This document shows, piece by piece, positions 1 through 7,465 of a stretch of 11,552 nt of DNA. The notes under the pieces were generated by a model, which was given only the letters and a program-made list of their open reading frames with translations, searched no databases and was not told the origin of the DNA. The stretch is from assembly GCA_964650685.1 (NCBI GenBank), contig CAZYUW010000021.1, forward strand, positions 1 through 11,552, given 5' to 3'. The stretch is from Nitratifractor sp964650685. GTDB lineage: Bacteria > Campylobacterota > Campylobacteria > Campylobacterales > Sulfurovaceae. The translations under genes and the position numbers were made by a program. Positions within the stretch are counted from its first letter, which is position 1, and every line of letters starts with the position of its first letter.

Positions 1-232
1 GTTCGCGCAGTTTCTCCGCCATCCATGTTTTTATGATTGCCTGACAACTCACGCCGATGTGACGCGCCTCTTCATCCATGCGATCAATCATCCATTTCGG
101 GAAATCGATGTTGATGCGCTTGGGGGTTTCGTCATATCGACGACTGGGACGAATGACAGTCGTGGTATCAAAATATTGCAAAACCTCTTCCTGTCCTTCA
201 TCAAATATCTTATCCAGATCGGTTGCTTTCAT
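1..232 (-). CDS. CopG/BrnA-family antitoxin (3' end outside window)
   Basis: Read on the minus strand from the ATG at 232, this frame is open to the window edge (about 77 residues seen). It contains a ribbon-helix-helix signature: a basic strand (PKRINIDFPKWM) followed by two helices (MIDRMDEEARHIG and SCQAIIKTWMAEKLRE). This is the pattern of the CopG-type antitoxins paired with BrnT toxins, which bind the toxin and repress their own operon; that role comes from the family. An N-terminal acidic segment (DLDKIFDEGQEEVLQYFD) probably makes the toxin contact. The start is supported by AAAAAGGAG a few bases upstream, within the overlapping toxin reading frame. The partner toxin upstream is truncated, so this may be an orphan antitoxin. 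The last residues lie outside the window. Confidence 0.85.
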   Translation of the reverse strand, partial: MKATDLDKIFDEGQEEVLQYFDTTTVIRPSRRYDETPKRINIDFPKWMIDRMDEEARHIGVSCQAIIKTWMAEKLRE

Positions 233-371
233 AGTATTCTATCTCCTTTTTGCGTGATCGCCGTACGGAAATAATCCGCAACGCCTCTCCTCTATAAGTG
301 ACGATCGCCGCATAGTGGCGTGTCTCAATTTTTCCGAAAACCAAAAAACGCTCCTCATCACCACTATGGAT
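210..371 (-). pseudogene. BrnT-type toxin, C-terminal half only
   Basis: The minus-strand frame from 371 to the TAA at 212-210 encodes about 53 residues. These match the C-terminal half of BrnT RNase toxins: an IHSGDEERFLVFGK segment, then RHYAAIVTYRGEALRIISVRR and a charged tail. BrnT proteins are about 90 residues, so roughly the first 40 are missing. The frame is closed upstream by TAA at 374-372, and no ATG or GTG lies before the conserved part. The stop overlaps the antitoxin start by 23 bases, the normal brnT-brnA arrangement, so the 3' half of an original operon is retained. Directly upstream, in the other frame, is a RecG-like segment. One inserted base near 371 would join the frames, but the joined protein would not be a normal BrnT. 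Ribonuclease activity is unlikely. Confidence 0.75.
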
Positions 372-469
372 TTAAATTCGGGATACGACGAGGGTACTAT
401 GAGTGCCAGATCCAGCAGTGTGCGGATCTTGAGCCTGCCAAAAAGTCTCCTGCTCTCATCTTCTCCCAT
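371..469 (-). pseudogene. recG: RecG-like helicase N-terminal stub (33 codons)
   Basis: The ATG at 469 is preceded by AAGAGGGG at about 9 bases and begins a reading with RRLFGRLKIRTLLDLALIVP followed by SSYPEF. This resembles the start of short-form RecG branch-migration helicases, where a 'k-L-x-I-x-T-x-x-D-L-A-L-x-x-P-x-x-Y' pattern opens the wedge domain. After about 33 codons the similarity stops and the downstream sequence, in another frame, is the C-terminal half of a BrnT toxin. A full RecG is over 600 residues, so this is only a stub. The open frame continues out of register through the brnT relic to 239 and would give a 76-residue hybrid with no sensible second half. The start lies 69 bases after the end of the large helicase gene on the same strand. 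The RecG assignment rests on a short motif recognised by eye. Confidence 0.5.
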
Positions 470-538
470 CCGCCTAACCCCTCTTTTTGGACAATATTAA
501 CACACAGCGGCTAAAGTATGGGATCTCTTAACCGATTT

Positions 539-3500
539 TTATTTTTCAAAAACCAGTTTGGCCAAAACATGAGGAAACCAAAGATCCCGTTCTCGATCCC
601 TCCACATCACCACATTGTCGACAATGGCTTCCCGGAGCTTCCATCCCTCGGCAAAAATTGTATCAAGGGTATGAGAAAAGCTTTTGGATAGGCGCTCTAC
701 CTTTCTATTGTTATAGAACAGATAATAAAGTCCGGCAACCTTTTTCATTTCACACCGATCCCCAGCCACCGGTGCCTCTTCCGGTCGCAAAGCGGAATAA
801 TAGGAGACTCCGAGAAAAACATCCCGAAGACTCATGAAGCGTACTTCGAGTGGAGCTGGCTTATAGAGCTTCTCTTGCCGAATAATCCGCAAAGGTCCAC
901 GGCGAAACCATGATCGACTCTCCAACCGTTCGGCGAGGGCGACATCATCGCTTATTAGAACAAGATGCTTTTTGGCTCTTGTAACGGCAACATAAAGGAG
1001 ACGAAGCCATTCGTCATCAGATGAACTTCGTTTGGGAATCAGCACCCCTGTTCTTTCAAACTCCCTGCCTTTGGATTTATGCATTGTAGAAATAAGAGTT
1101 TTGGCAGAAGGCTCGAACTCATCGAAATCTATCTCTTCGATCCAGCTATCCCAGAGGGATAGATAACTCACCTCATATTGTTCCACATATCCTTCCACAA
1201 TATGCTCCAGCAGAGGGATGCTCAGAGAATGACCAAAACGCCGTACCACTCGCTCCAACACCCTCTCCAGCAACATGGGTGTCAACCTCGTGCTCTCTCC
1301 TGTATTACTGTGAAGCTCTCTGGTAAACACAAAAAGCTCCTGTATATTTTTGAGTTGATACCCCTGTCTTCCGACGAGATATTCAGCCCGAATCCCTGCT
1401 TCGTCGAGAAGAGCATGGAGTGCACCAACTTCCCGGTTGGTATATGCCAGGATGGCGGTAGATATTCCATCGGCGGCGATGGAGCCACCCAAAATATCCG
1501 TCGCAGCACTGACCAGATGGGGTGATCGACAGAGGTGGAATATTACCGGAGAGTCTTCCCCGCTTTCCCAGGCAGTTATGGGCATCTCTTTGAGACGAGT
1601 GTGAAGCGGCTCGATGATCCGCCCTGCAACCGCAACTATAGAGGGGGTAGAGCGATAGTTGACTGTCAGATGGTAACGCCAAAATCCACCTTCGCCTGCA
1701 AAATCCTTTTCATAATGTCCAAAAAAGGCCACATCAGCCCCATTGACACTCTGCATAATGCACTGGTCATCGTCCCCAACAGCGATAAGACGCATGTTTC
1801 CTTCCTGATAGTCGTACAGGGCACGGACTAGACGATATGATGCGGCGTTGATATCCTGAAACTCGTCGAGCATCAGAACACTTTTGAAAGGAGGATGCGC
1901 CGCACCAGACTCGATCTGCTTTGCCGCCTCTTCTACCACATTATGAAGCAAATCGCTGTTCTCTTCGGTGATACGCCTTCCCACAGTCTGGAGAGCGAAA
2001 CCGTGAAAGGTACGAATTTCCACATCCCGGGCCATCTCACCTATCAGATCGTAGAGGCGCCTGCGAAACTCCATCACTGCTGCATGGGAAAAAGTCAACA
2101 TCATGAACTGATCGGGTTTGACATCCTCTTTAAGTATCAGGGATGCGATCTTGTGGACCAGAACCTTGGTCTTCCCGCTGCCAGGCCCCGCAAGAACCAT
2201 TATGGCATCGTGTTCGTTGTCCTCTATGATCTCCCTCTGGGTCTCGGATAGAGAACCGAATATTCGTTCGTACCGACGCTTTGTCATTGGACGGGCCAGC
2301 TCCTCTTTCAGCAGTTTGTAGCGACGTTTGAAATTCAGATATGGCATCGTGAAATAATCACCAAGAAATCGAACCGCATCGCCGGGATTGCGGCCCATCC
2401 GCGCAGCGTACTCCCCGATGATATGAATAGCTTCACCTTTCCGAGTATAGTAAGCTTTGAGTCGCTTGGCGTACTCCAATTTAGTGTAGCGTCGTTTATA
2501 GGCAAACTTTCCGGTCTTTTCGATCTGCATCGGCGCATAGTAGATGAAACGCCCCTGCCCAAGCTCAAGTACGCGATTTTCGTGAAGAAAAAGGAGGGTT
2601 TTGTCAATCCATTTGACAGGACGCTCCAAAGCTTTTTTCAGATCGAGCATCGAAAAATCAACGACCGCCTTTCCTTTTTCAAAAACCGCATTTTTGTGAA
2701 TCTGGACCATGAGTCGCTCCGCCAGATCCAGTCTAATCACAACTCCTTTTCTCAGCTTTGGGATATCGAGAAGTTTATAACTCCATACATCGTTCTGGCG
2801 ATCTATACGGTGAAAACGAAAGGTCCCTTTTCGACGCCAGTTTTGCAACAGCTTCCGGATCGTATCGGTCTCATTGTCGCTCTCATCAAGTGCTCCGCGT
2901 TCAATCAGCATCTCATTGAGTGAGCGTAGCGTCAGAGCTCCTTCCGAAAGAGAAATAAAATATTCCAACAAAATCTTCTCAATTACCTGAACTTTCTCGA
3001 AACGCGAAGTACTCGTTTTAAATAGAGTCAATCTCATTTCTTGAGCATCTTCTACAATATCGTACTCTTTAAGCTTCCAGATCCCCTCGGCGATATCCTC
3101 CCGCGACAGATCTAGAATAATCGCTATCTCGTCTATCTGGCTGGCAGCAGGTTTCCCTCGACCCATAAGGGAATGCAAAATCCGGCTGAGCGTGCGATAT
3201 TCTAATTCGTCAAGATCTTTTTCTGCCTTGATCTTTTCCAGTTTCTCGAAAGCATTTCGCGTTACCGCATCGGCAAAAAAACGCACCTTGTTGCGGTTCC
3301 GCTCCAAATACCCTTCCCGCTCCAGCTCCAACAGAGCTGTCTTGACCTTGACATCCCAACTCTCATCCTCTCCTTCTGTATCCCATCCGGCTAATTGAGC
3401 GATTTCACGACTACTGAGCAGCACATGGTCTGTCGGAAGTTTCCGAAGAACCTGAAAAATAGCGTTGACCTCGTTGGCCGAGAGGCGAGTGCGATTGAGG

Positions 3501-5353
3501 GTGGAGAAGTGTTTATCGAGATCTCGTTCACTATAGAGAATGGGACAGTAAGCCTCCAGCGATTTATCCCTGGCACCACGCCCCGCTTCCTGAGCATAGT
3601 TTTCCAGAGAATTAGAGATTTCGTAATGAATGACAGTCTGAATGTCCGGTTTGTCCACTCCCATACCGAATGCTGTAGTAGCAACCACTATATCAATCTC
3701 ATTCTCCAGATATCCCCGCAGAATCTCCCGTTTAATCTCCGGATCCAAATGAGAATGAAAAGCTTTTACCTGCCTGGGGGTGAGGTCTCGGGTAAGCTTC
3801 TCGGCTATCTCATCACATTGATGTGTCGAGGTGGGAATATAGATTAGAGCCGGCCCTTGGCGACTATTGAGAATCTCCAGAAGACGCAGGTACTTCTCAT
3901 CGGCTTTCTCTGCCGATATCGAATCGTAAAGGAGATTTGTCCGCTCTGGCCTGGCAAGGTATCGCCCCATCTCCAGTCCCAGCTGCTCCTCAAAATATCG
4001 CGTAATATCTTCAACCACATCCGGCTTGGCAGTTGCGGTGAAGCAGGAAACAGGTATTCGCTCCTGCCAGGGCTGCTCTGCCAGCAAATCCTTAATGAAG
4101 TCGGCAATATAGAAGTAGTCGTGCCGAAAATCATGTCCCCATGTGGAAAGACAATGCGCTTCATCTACAACGAAACGGTCGATCAGACGGTTTTTAAGTA
4201 TCTTGAAAATCGTTTCGGAACGGAGACTCTCCGGGGCGATATAGAGGATGTCGGCCCGGCCATTGACCACTTGCTCGATGGCATCAGCCCGTTCGGGTGA
4301 AGTCTGATAACCACTGATAGCGACAGCACTGTAATTGGCCACCTGACGATGAAAACTTTCTATATGATCACGCATAAGAGCCTGGAGCGGAGAGATGACG
4401 ACCGTCAGTCCTTTAATATGCTTGGCACGATATAGCGCCGGTAACCAGAAAGTGAAAGTCTTCCCTCCGCCTGTTGGCAAAACCGCAAGGAATGACTCCT
4501 CGTACAAAGCTGCTTCTACGATCTCCCGTTGCGAAAGAGTAGTTCCTGTATCCAACGTAGCTTCGAGACGTTGAAACTCACGGAAACCGCCAAATCCAAA
4601 TACTGACTCGCTAAACTCTGTCAATATCGACGAATCGACACTATCCGGAAGAGTTAATCTCTTTTGCAGTGCCGGTAGACCTGGATAATCGTAGAGAATT
4701 TTCGGTGGAGGGGATTTCGCTTCTATGACAGGGGTCAACAATGCCAGGATATAGGCGAGCTCTATAGGACGACTTTCAATTGTCTTTTCCAACAGGGTGA
4801 AATCCTGGAGTAATTCTCCATATCCCTCTTGGATCAGTGAGAGCAATGTAAAACGATCGAGGCTCTCCAATCCAGTTGACAGTGCTCTGAAAAAGCCACT
4901 AAACTTCTCTTCTTTACGCAACAGTGTATAAAAAAGGTTTTGCAGATCGTGTTCCAGAGAAAAGAAACGCTCTATAGCCTGAAGATGAAGCTGTCTGGTA
5001 AGCTGAGCATCCTTGAGGGGATCGTTGCGGAAATCGTCTTCGTTTTTATAGCGTTTGGGGAGGCGGTGAAAACTCTTTTCATTGAAAAGCAACAGAGAAA
5101 TCGGAAGAGTATCGATTAGTGGAACCTCCTCCAGGAGAGGCCAGAGAGAGCTTTTCTGCAAATAGCCCAAGTCGAAGTCGACAAGATTGTGTCCGGCAAG
5201 ATATTCGATCTTCTCCCGATCTTCCCAGATGAAAGATTTCGCCTCCTCTATGGAAACAGTGCGCAAGGCACGCTCCCCTGTTACTAATCCGATCTCTCCA
5301 ATCTTTCCACTACTACTGATTTCGAGATCAAGATAGAGGATCTTGCCTTTCAT
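539..5353 (-). CDS. DnaQ-like exonuclease / RecQ helicase / UvrD helicase fusion protein
   Basis: This 1604-residue protein carries three DNA-processing modules. Residues 1-130 are a DnaQ-like 3'-5' exonuclease: D9 and E11 (LYLDLEI), GHNLVDFD with D61, and D115 in NDPLKDA. Asn110 occupies the position where DEDDh enzymes carry the catalytic His. Residues 250-610 are a RecQ-type helicase: Walker A LPTGGGKT at 292-299, DEAH at 397-400, FTATA at 438-442, motif V near 556-568 and QEAGRGARD at 588-596. The four-cysteine zinc module usual after RecQ motif VI is not seen. Residues 620-1030 have winged-helix-like stretches. Residues 1035-1470 are a UvrD/PcrA-type superfamily 1 helicase: LAGPGSGKT (1054-1062), DEFQD (1163-1167), GDDDQ, NYRST, STMHKSKGREF and YVAVTRAKKHL. 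Such multidomain RecQ/UvrD proteins occur in several bacterial groups, and a role in recombination, repair or anti-phage defence is inferred. The ATG at 5353 has GAGGA 5 bases upstream and lies 13 bases after the small membrane gene. Confidence 0.93.
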   Translation of the reverse strand: MKGKILYLDLEISSSGKIGEIGLVTGERALRTVSIEEAKSFIWEDREKIEYLAGHNLVDFDLGYLQKSSLWPLLEEVPLIDTLPISLLLFNEKSFHRLPKRYKNEDDFRNDPLKDAQLTRQLHLQAIERFFSLEHDLQNLFYTLLRKEEKFSGFFRALSTGLESLDRFTLLSLIQEGYGELLQDFTLLEKTIESRPIELAYILALLTPVIEAKSPPPKILYDYPGLPALQKRLTLPDSVDSSILTEFSESVFGFGGFREFQRLEATLDTGTTLSQREIVEAALYEESFLAVLPTGGGKTFTFWLPALYRAKHIKGLTVVISPLQALMRDHIESFHRQVANYSAVAISGYQTSPERADAIEQVVNGRADILYIAPESLRSETIFKILKNRLIDRFVVDEAHCLSTWGHDFRHDYFYIADFIKDLLAEQPWQERIPVSCFTATAKPDVVEDITRYFEEQLGLEMGRYLARPERTNLLYDSISAEKADEKYLRLLEILNSRQGPALIYIPTSTHQCDEIAEKLTRDLTPRQVKAFHSHLDPEIKREILRGYLENEIDIVVATTAFGMGVDKPDIQTVIHYEISNSLENYAQEAGRGARDKSLEAYCPILYSERDLDKHFSTLNRTRLSANEVNAIFQVLRKLPTDHVLLSSREIAQLAGWDTEGEDESWDVKVKTALLELEREGYLERNRNKVRFFADAVTRNAFEKLEKIKAEKDLDELEYRTLSRILHSLMGRGKPAASQIDEIAIILDLSREDIAEGIWKLKEYDIVEDAQEMRLTLFKTSTSRFEKVQVIEKILLEYFISLSEGALTLRSLNEMLIERGALDESDNETDTIRKLLQNWRRKGTFRFHRIDRQNDVWSYKLLDIPKLRKGVVIRLDLAERLMVQIHKNAVFEKGKAVVDFSMLDLKKALERPVKWIDKTLLFLHENRVLELGQGRFIYYAPMQIEKTGKFAYKRRYTKLEYAKRLKAYYTRKGEAIHIIGEYAARMGRNPGDAVRFLGDYFTMPYLNFKRRYKLLKEELARPMTKRRYERIFGSLSETQREIIEDNEHDAIMVLAGPGSGKTKVLVHKIASLILKEDVKPDQFMMLTFSHAAVMEFRRRLYDLIGEMARDVEIRTFHGFALQTVGRRITEENSDLLHNVVEEAAKQIESGAAHPPFKSVLMLDEFQDINAASYRLVRALYDYQEGNMRLIAVGDDDQCIMQSVNGADVAFFGHYEKDFAGEGGFWRYHLTVNYRSTPSIVAVAGRIIEPLHTRLKEMPITAWESGEDSPVIFHLCRSPHLVSAATDILGGSIAADGISTAILAYTNREVGALHALLDEAGIRAEYLVGRQGYQLKNIQELFVFTRELHSNTGESTRLTPMLLERVLERVVRRFGHSLSIPLLEHIVEGYVEQYEVSYLSLWDSWIEEIDFDEFEPSAKTLISTMHKSKGREFERTGVLIPKRSSSDDEWLRLLYVAVTRAKKHLVLISDDVALAERLESRSWFRRGPLRIIRQEKLYKPAPLEVRFMSLRDVFLGVSYYSALRPEEAPVAGDRCEMKKVAGLYYLFYNNRKVERLSKSFSHTLDTIFAEGWKLREAIVDNVVMWRDRERDLWFPHVLAKLVFEK

Positions 5354-5366
5354 TATCTTCCTCGCT

Positions 5367-5603
5367 TCATACTTTGTTATTCAAATTCGTACTCATTTCG
5401 GTCAAAACCCCCAAAACAATAGAGACGAAAAAGACCAAAAGTCCTTCATTGACAGCTTCTCCACTATTGCTGTTTCCCAGATACAGTGCCGCATTTGTTA
5501 CAGGATCTTCACTGGAAGCCACTATCACCCCCATAAACACCCTCATAATCCCCATGAATAAAAGTATCACGGATATTACTTTTGCCGTTTTAGTGTAAAA
5601 CAC
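5367..5603 (-). CDS. small two-helix membrane protein, unknown function
   Basis: This 78-residue protein starts at a GTG (5603) with AAAGGA six bases upstream. It has two hydrophobic segments, residues about 9-29 (VISVILLFMGIMRVFMGVIV) and 53-69 (NEGLLVFFVSIVLGVL). They are joined by a polar loop (SSEDPVTNAALYLGNSNSGE), giving a hairpin with both ends on the same side of the inner membrane. I do not recognise the family. Its stop is 13 bases from the start of the exonuclease-RecQ-UvrD gene on the same strand, so the two are almost certainly co-transcribed. That makes this a candidate membrane partner or effector of the helicase protein. The cotranscription is well supported; the functional link is inference. 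Confidence 0.75.
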   Translation of the reverse strand: MFYTKTAKVISVILLFMGIMRVFMGVIVASSEDPVTNAALYLGNSNSGEAVNEGLLVFFVSIVLGVLTEMSTNLNNKV

Positions 5604-5615
5604 TGATTGTCCTTT

Positions 5616-5690
5616 TTAAATTACTCTCAATTGGCCTGTGGTTGCTACTTCGATCTCAATCAAAACACAAGATTTCAATGCATGTTCCAT
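5616..5690 (-). CDS. possible 24-codon leader ORF upstream of the helicase operon
   Basis: On the minus strand an ATG at 5690 opens 24 codons ending in TAA at 5618-5616, 12 bases before the GTG of the small membrane protein. It is preceded by AAAAAGGG at about 9 bases and by a TATAAT box at 5723-5718, so it would be the first ORF of the transcript. The peptide begins MEHALKSCVLIEIE and has no recognisable domain. It could be a leader peptide, a tiny gene or chance. Conservation in related genomes would decide this. Confidence 0.22.
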   Translation of the reverse strand: MEHALKSCVLIEIEVATTGQLRVI

Positions 5691-5747
5691 TTGATGCTGC
5701 CCTTTTTGGGTTTAGATATTATATTGAGTTTCAGAACATTGGAACAT
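5682..5747. promoter_or_regulatory. GAACAT half-sites around the helicase-operon promoter
   Basis: On the plus strand GAACAT occurs at 5734-5739 and again at 5742-5747, separated by TG. Its inverse ATGTTC is at 5682-5687. The outer copies extend to an 8-base inverted repeat, ATGTTCCA (5682-5689) and TGGAACAT (5740-5747), that brackets the TATAAT box. The paired copies fall where the -35 region of the leftward promoter would be. This arrangement suits a repressor operator. The regulator is unknown, and chance cannot be excluded in such AT-rich DNA. Confidence 0.3.
5718..5723 (-). promoter_or_regulatory. -10 box of the helicase operon
   Basis: A perfect TATAAT reads on the minus strand, placing a transcription start near 5711, about 110 bases upstream of the GTG of the small membrane protein. 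There is no good TTGACA about 17 bases upstream. That is usual for Campylobacterota housekeeping promoters, which rely mainly on the -10 box. Confidence 0.45.
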
Positions 5748-6366
5748 ATCGTTTTTAAAAAACTTTTTTTCAAAAAACGCCTAGTTTTGTATCTCATAAA
5801 TCTATAACTGCATATTTAGAATTACCTACTGCCAAATGGGATAAAAGTCTTTTGAAAATAAATATACTAAGATGCAAGATAAATTAAGGGATGACCGAAA
5901 AAGCAAAAAGTGTCAGGTGATAATGATAACTCACCTCTTGCTCCTTTTGATCAACCCTACTCACTGCTGACTGTGATATGCCCAATACTTTAGCGATCAT
6001 GTGCTGAGAATAGCCTTTATATAAATAAACAAAAAGCTATGACTGAATTTTTTCAACCTGATTTTAGTCTCAATAATAGTAGAAGAAAAATCAAAGGGAC
6101 TGTTCAAACTTTTGTGTCGCCTGAAGTAACTTATTTCACTCTATATAGAAAATTTTATATTGAAACATTCTTGTATTTAATTCAGGAGCTATCTCCGCTT
6201 CACATGACCTGCGATAATATGGGGTGATCGAAACGATACATAATCACACTCTATGAAAGTCCCATCCTCTTAGGAAACAAGAAGCAGGCAAGAGAAGCGC
6301 TGCCGACAGGCTACGAAGCCGTTTTGGCATCCTGGTTCGCGAGCTCTTCTATCATTCATATTTGTA
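5748..6366. other. gene-poor AT-rich spacer
   Basis: Apart from the helix-turn-helix relic, no gene is convincing here. A plus-strand frame at 6039-6227 (62 codons) has no ribosome binding site and an ordinary AT-rich composition. The segment 6096-6118, starting GGGACTGTTC and ending TTTTGTGTC, resembles by eye the terminal inverted repeats of IS256-family elements, but no second end and no transposase are present. A plus-strand open stretch near 6230-6366 includes LLGNKKQAREALPTGYEAVL without a start codon and may be another fragment. Confidence 0.5.
5884..6036 (-). pseudogene. helix-turn-helix relic, probably from a transposase
   Basis: A minus-strand frame between TAG at 6039-6037 and TAA at 5886-5884 encodes about 50 residues. 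Its first half reads LYKGY followed by SQHMIAKVLGISQSAVSRV, a clear helix-turn-helix. Helices of this kind are found in transposases and transposon-associated proteins, and the piece has no start codon before it. The second half (after VSRV) is not recognisable. The surrounding 700 bases have no intact gene, so this is best read as a scar of a mobile element. A fragment of some other DNA-binding protein is the alternative. Confidence 0.45.
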
Positions 6367-7221
6367 CTATAAACAAGATTTTATTCTATCTATAAGCTCT
6401 TGTTTTTCTTTTTCGGTTGCCTTTTGTCGCTCATGTCTTTTGCGTTTTTCTTTCTCTTCTTCACTGGAAAAAAGTTCTCTGGAATCTGCGAAGTTCTCTA
6501 TGTTCGATTCAGATAAAATATCATCTCTTTTACCAAGATAGGCGGCTTCGCATTTTACTATATCGCCAACCAGATTGGCCTTTTTGATGCACTCTATCTC
6601 TTTCCTTAGATAATATTTTATGATGGGATCGATATAGAAATCTATTTTTTTGGTGTATTTATTGTATTGCGATGACGAACTATCCTTTACGCTTCTCAGG
6701 AGTCTTTGATAGTGAAAAAATTTTTTTAGATTTTTGGGATACTTTTTATAAAGCACACAATCTATACTTGTCAGATTGTATCTATCCCCTGGAGCTACCA
6801 CTTTGGCATATGGACACTTTTGTATAAAGTCATTTTCTCTTTGACAATTTTGATTCAGAATATCCAAGAGCTCTTTATAGTGGCTATCTTTTTGATACTC
6901 TATCAATTTTTTCAAAGCGATTACATAGTACTTTTTTAGATCATCTACGCATATAGCGCCGCTATAAATCTTGTTGCTTGCCGTATCAATAAACTCCTGA
7001 TACAGCTTTATGGCTCTTTTTCTATCTTTTTTCGTACCTATGCCCTTGTCGTAAAATGTTGCGAGATTGTAAATGGCTTTTCGATCTCCTTGATTGTAGG
7101 CTTTTTGATACAATGCAAACGCTTTTTCGTAGTGTTTGGCTTTATACTCTTTGTATGCCTTGTCGGTAACTCCACCAAAAACAAATACTGCGCAGCAAGC
7201 AATCAGCCAAAGACTTTTCAT
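6367..7221 (-). CDS. secreted Sel1-repeat (TPR-like) protein
   Basis: The protein is about 284 residues when started at the ATG at 7221. That start has GGAG six bases upstream and a TATAAT box about 27 bases upstream; the earlier ATG at 7233 would leave almost no leader. The N-terminus MKSLWLIACCAVFVFGG is a signal peptide with probable cleavage after the glycines. A lipobox-like LIAC lies too near the start to be credible. Residues about 29-75 (YEKAFALYQKAYNQGDRKAI, then NLATFYDKGIGTKKDRKRAI) form a classical Sel1-like/TPR repeat, a protein-protein interaction scaffold. The middle is lysine- and tyrosine-rich with four cysteines. The end is a highly charged helix (SSEEEKEKRKRHERQKATEK) that may form a coiled coil. 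It is likely periplasmic. The partner is unknown, and the gene stands alone. Confidence 0.85.
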   Translation of the reverse strand: MKSLWLIACCAVFVFGGVTDKAYKEYKAKHYEKAFALYQKAYNQGDRKAIYNLATFYDKGIGTKKDRKRAIKLYQEFIDTASNKIYSGAICVDDLKKYYVIALKKLIEYQKDSHYKELLDILNQNCQRENDFIQKCPYAKVVAPGDRYNLTSIDCVLYKKYPKNLKKFFHYQRLLRSVKDSSSSQYNKYTKKIDFYIDPIIKYYLRKEIECIKKANLVGDIVKCEAAYLGKRDDILSESNIENFADSRELFSSEEEKEKRKRHERQKATEKEKQELIDRIKSCL

Positions 7222-7247
7222 CATAGTCTCCATATCGCATTTTTGTA

Positions 7248-7253
7248 ATTATA
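7248..7253 (-). promoter_or_regulatory. -10 box of the Sel1-repeat gene
   Basis: TATAAT on the minus strand predicts a start near 7241 and a leader of about 20 bases containing GGAG. It sits at the end of a decayed brnT relic, so the promoter occupies former coding sequence. No good -35 box is seen. Confidence 0.55.
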
Positions 7254-7325
7254 TCCTCTTTTGCTTGACCGCCATATAGAGGCATGACTCAATTTTTTCG
7301 AAAAGCGAAAGTAAAATATTTAGCT
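7249..7325 (-). pseudogene. second, degenerate BrnT relic
   Basis: Bases 7267-7304 align without gaps to 303-340 inside the other brnT relic, with 31 of 38 bases identical. In the matching minus-strand frame the peptide FEKIESCLYMAV corresponds codon by codon to FGKIETRHYAAI of the first copy. The frame ends at a TAA that overlaps the TATAAT box of the Sel1-repeat gene. Similarity fades on both sides, and no antitoxin follows. It is a short relic of an independent or duplicated BrnT toxin gene. Confidence 0.5.
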
Positions 7326-7375
7326 CCTGTCGCCCAAATCACAACATACGGAAGCACTCGGCACCACAGCGCAAA

Positions 7376-7405
7376 GCACACCTTCGGCCAGTAGTGTAGG
7401 TGTGC
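7376..7405. terminator. hairpin downstream of the ATPase gene
   Basis: GCACACCT (7376-7383) and AGGTGTGC (7398-7405) form an 8-bp inverted repeat with a 14-base loop, 60 to 90 bases past the stop of the leftward ATPase gene. Only three T residues follow on the minus strand, so it is a weak terminator candidate or an RNA-stabilising hairpin. Confidence 0.25.
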
Positions 7406-7465
7406 AAAACAGAGGAGGTAGTTACAGACCTGCCAAATTTATCCATACCCTTAAATTTCGCCAAC

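Noticed and set aside
239..469. A 76-codon minus-strand frame as a single genuine gene.
   Set aside because: Only its first 33 codons look like a known protein; the rest overlaps the brnT relic out of frame, so it is a junction product.
1178..4300. Several plus-strand open frames of 98 to 166 codons inside the helicase gene.
   Set aside because: They run opposite to a continuous 1604-codon protein with all expected helicase motifs and have no domains of their own.
6039..6227. A 62-codon plus-strand frame as a gene.
   Set aside because: No ribosome binding site, no domain, AT-rich composition, and it spans an insertion-sequence-like end.
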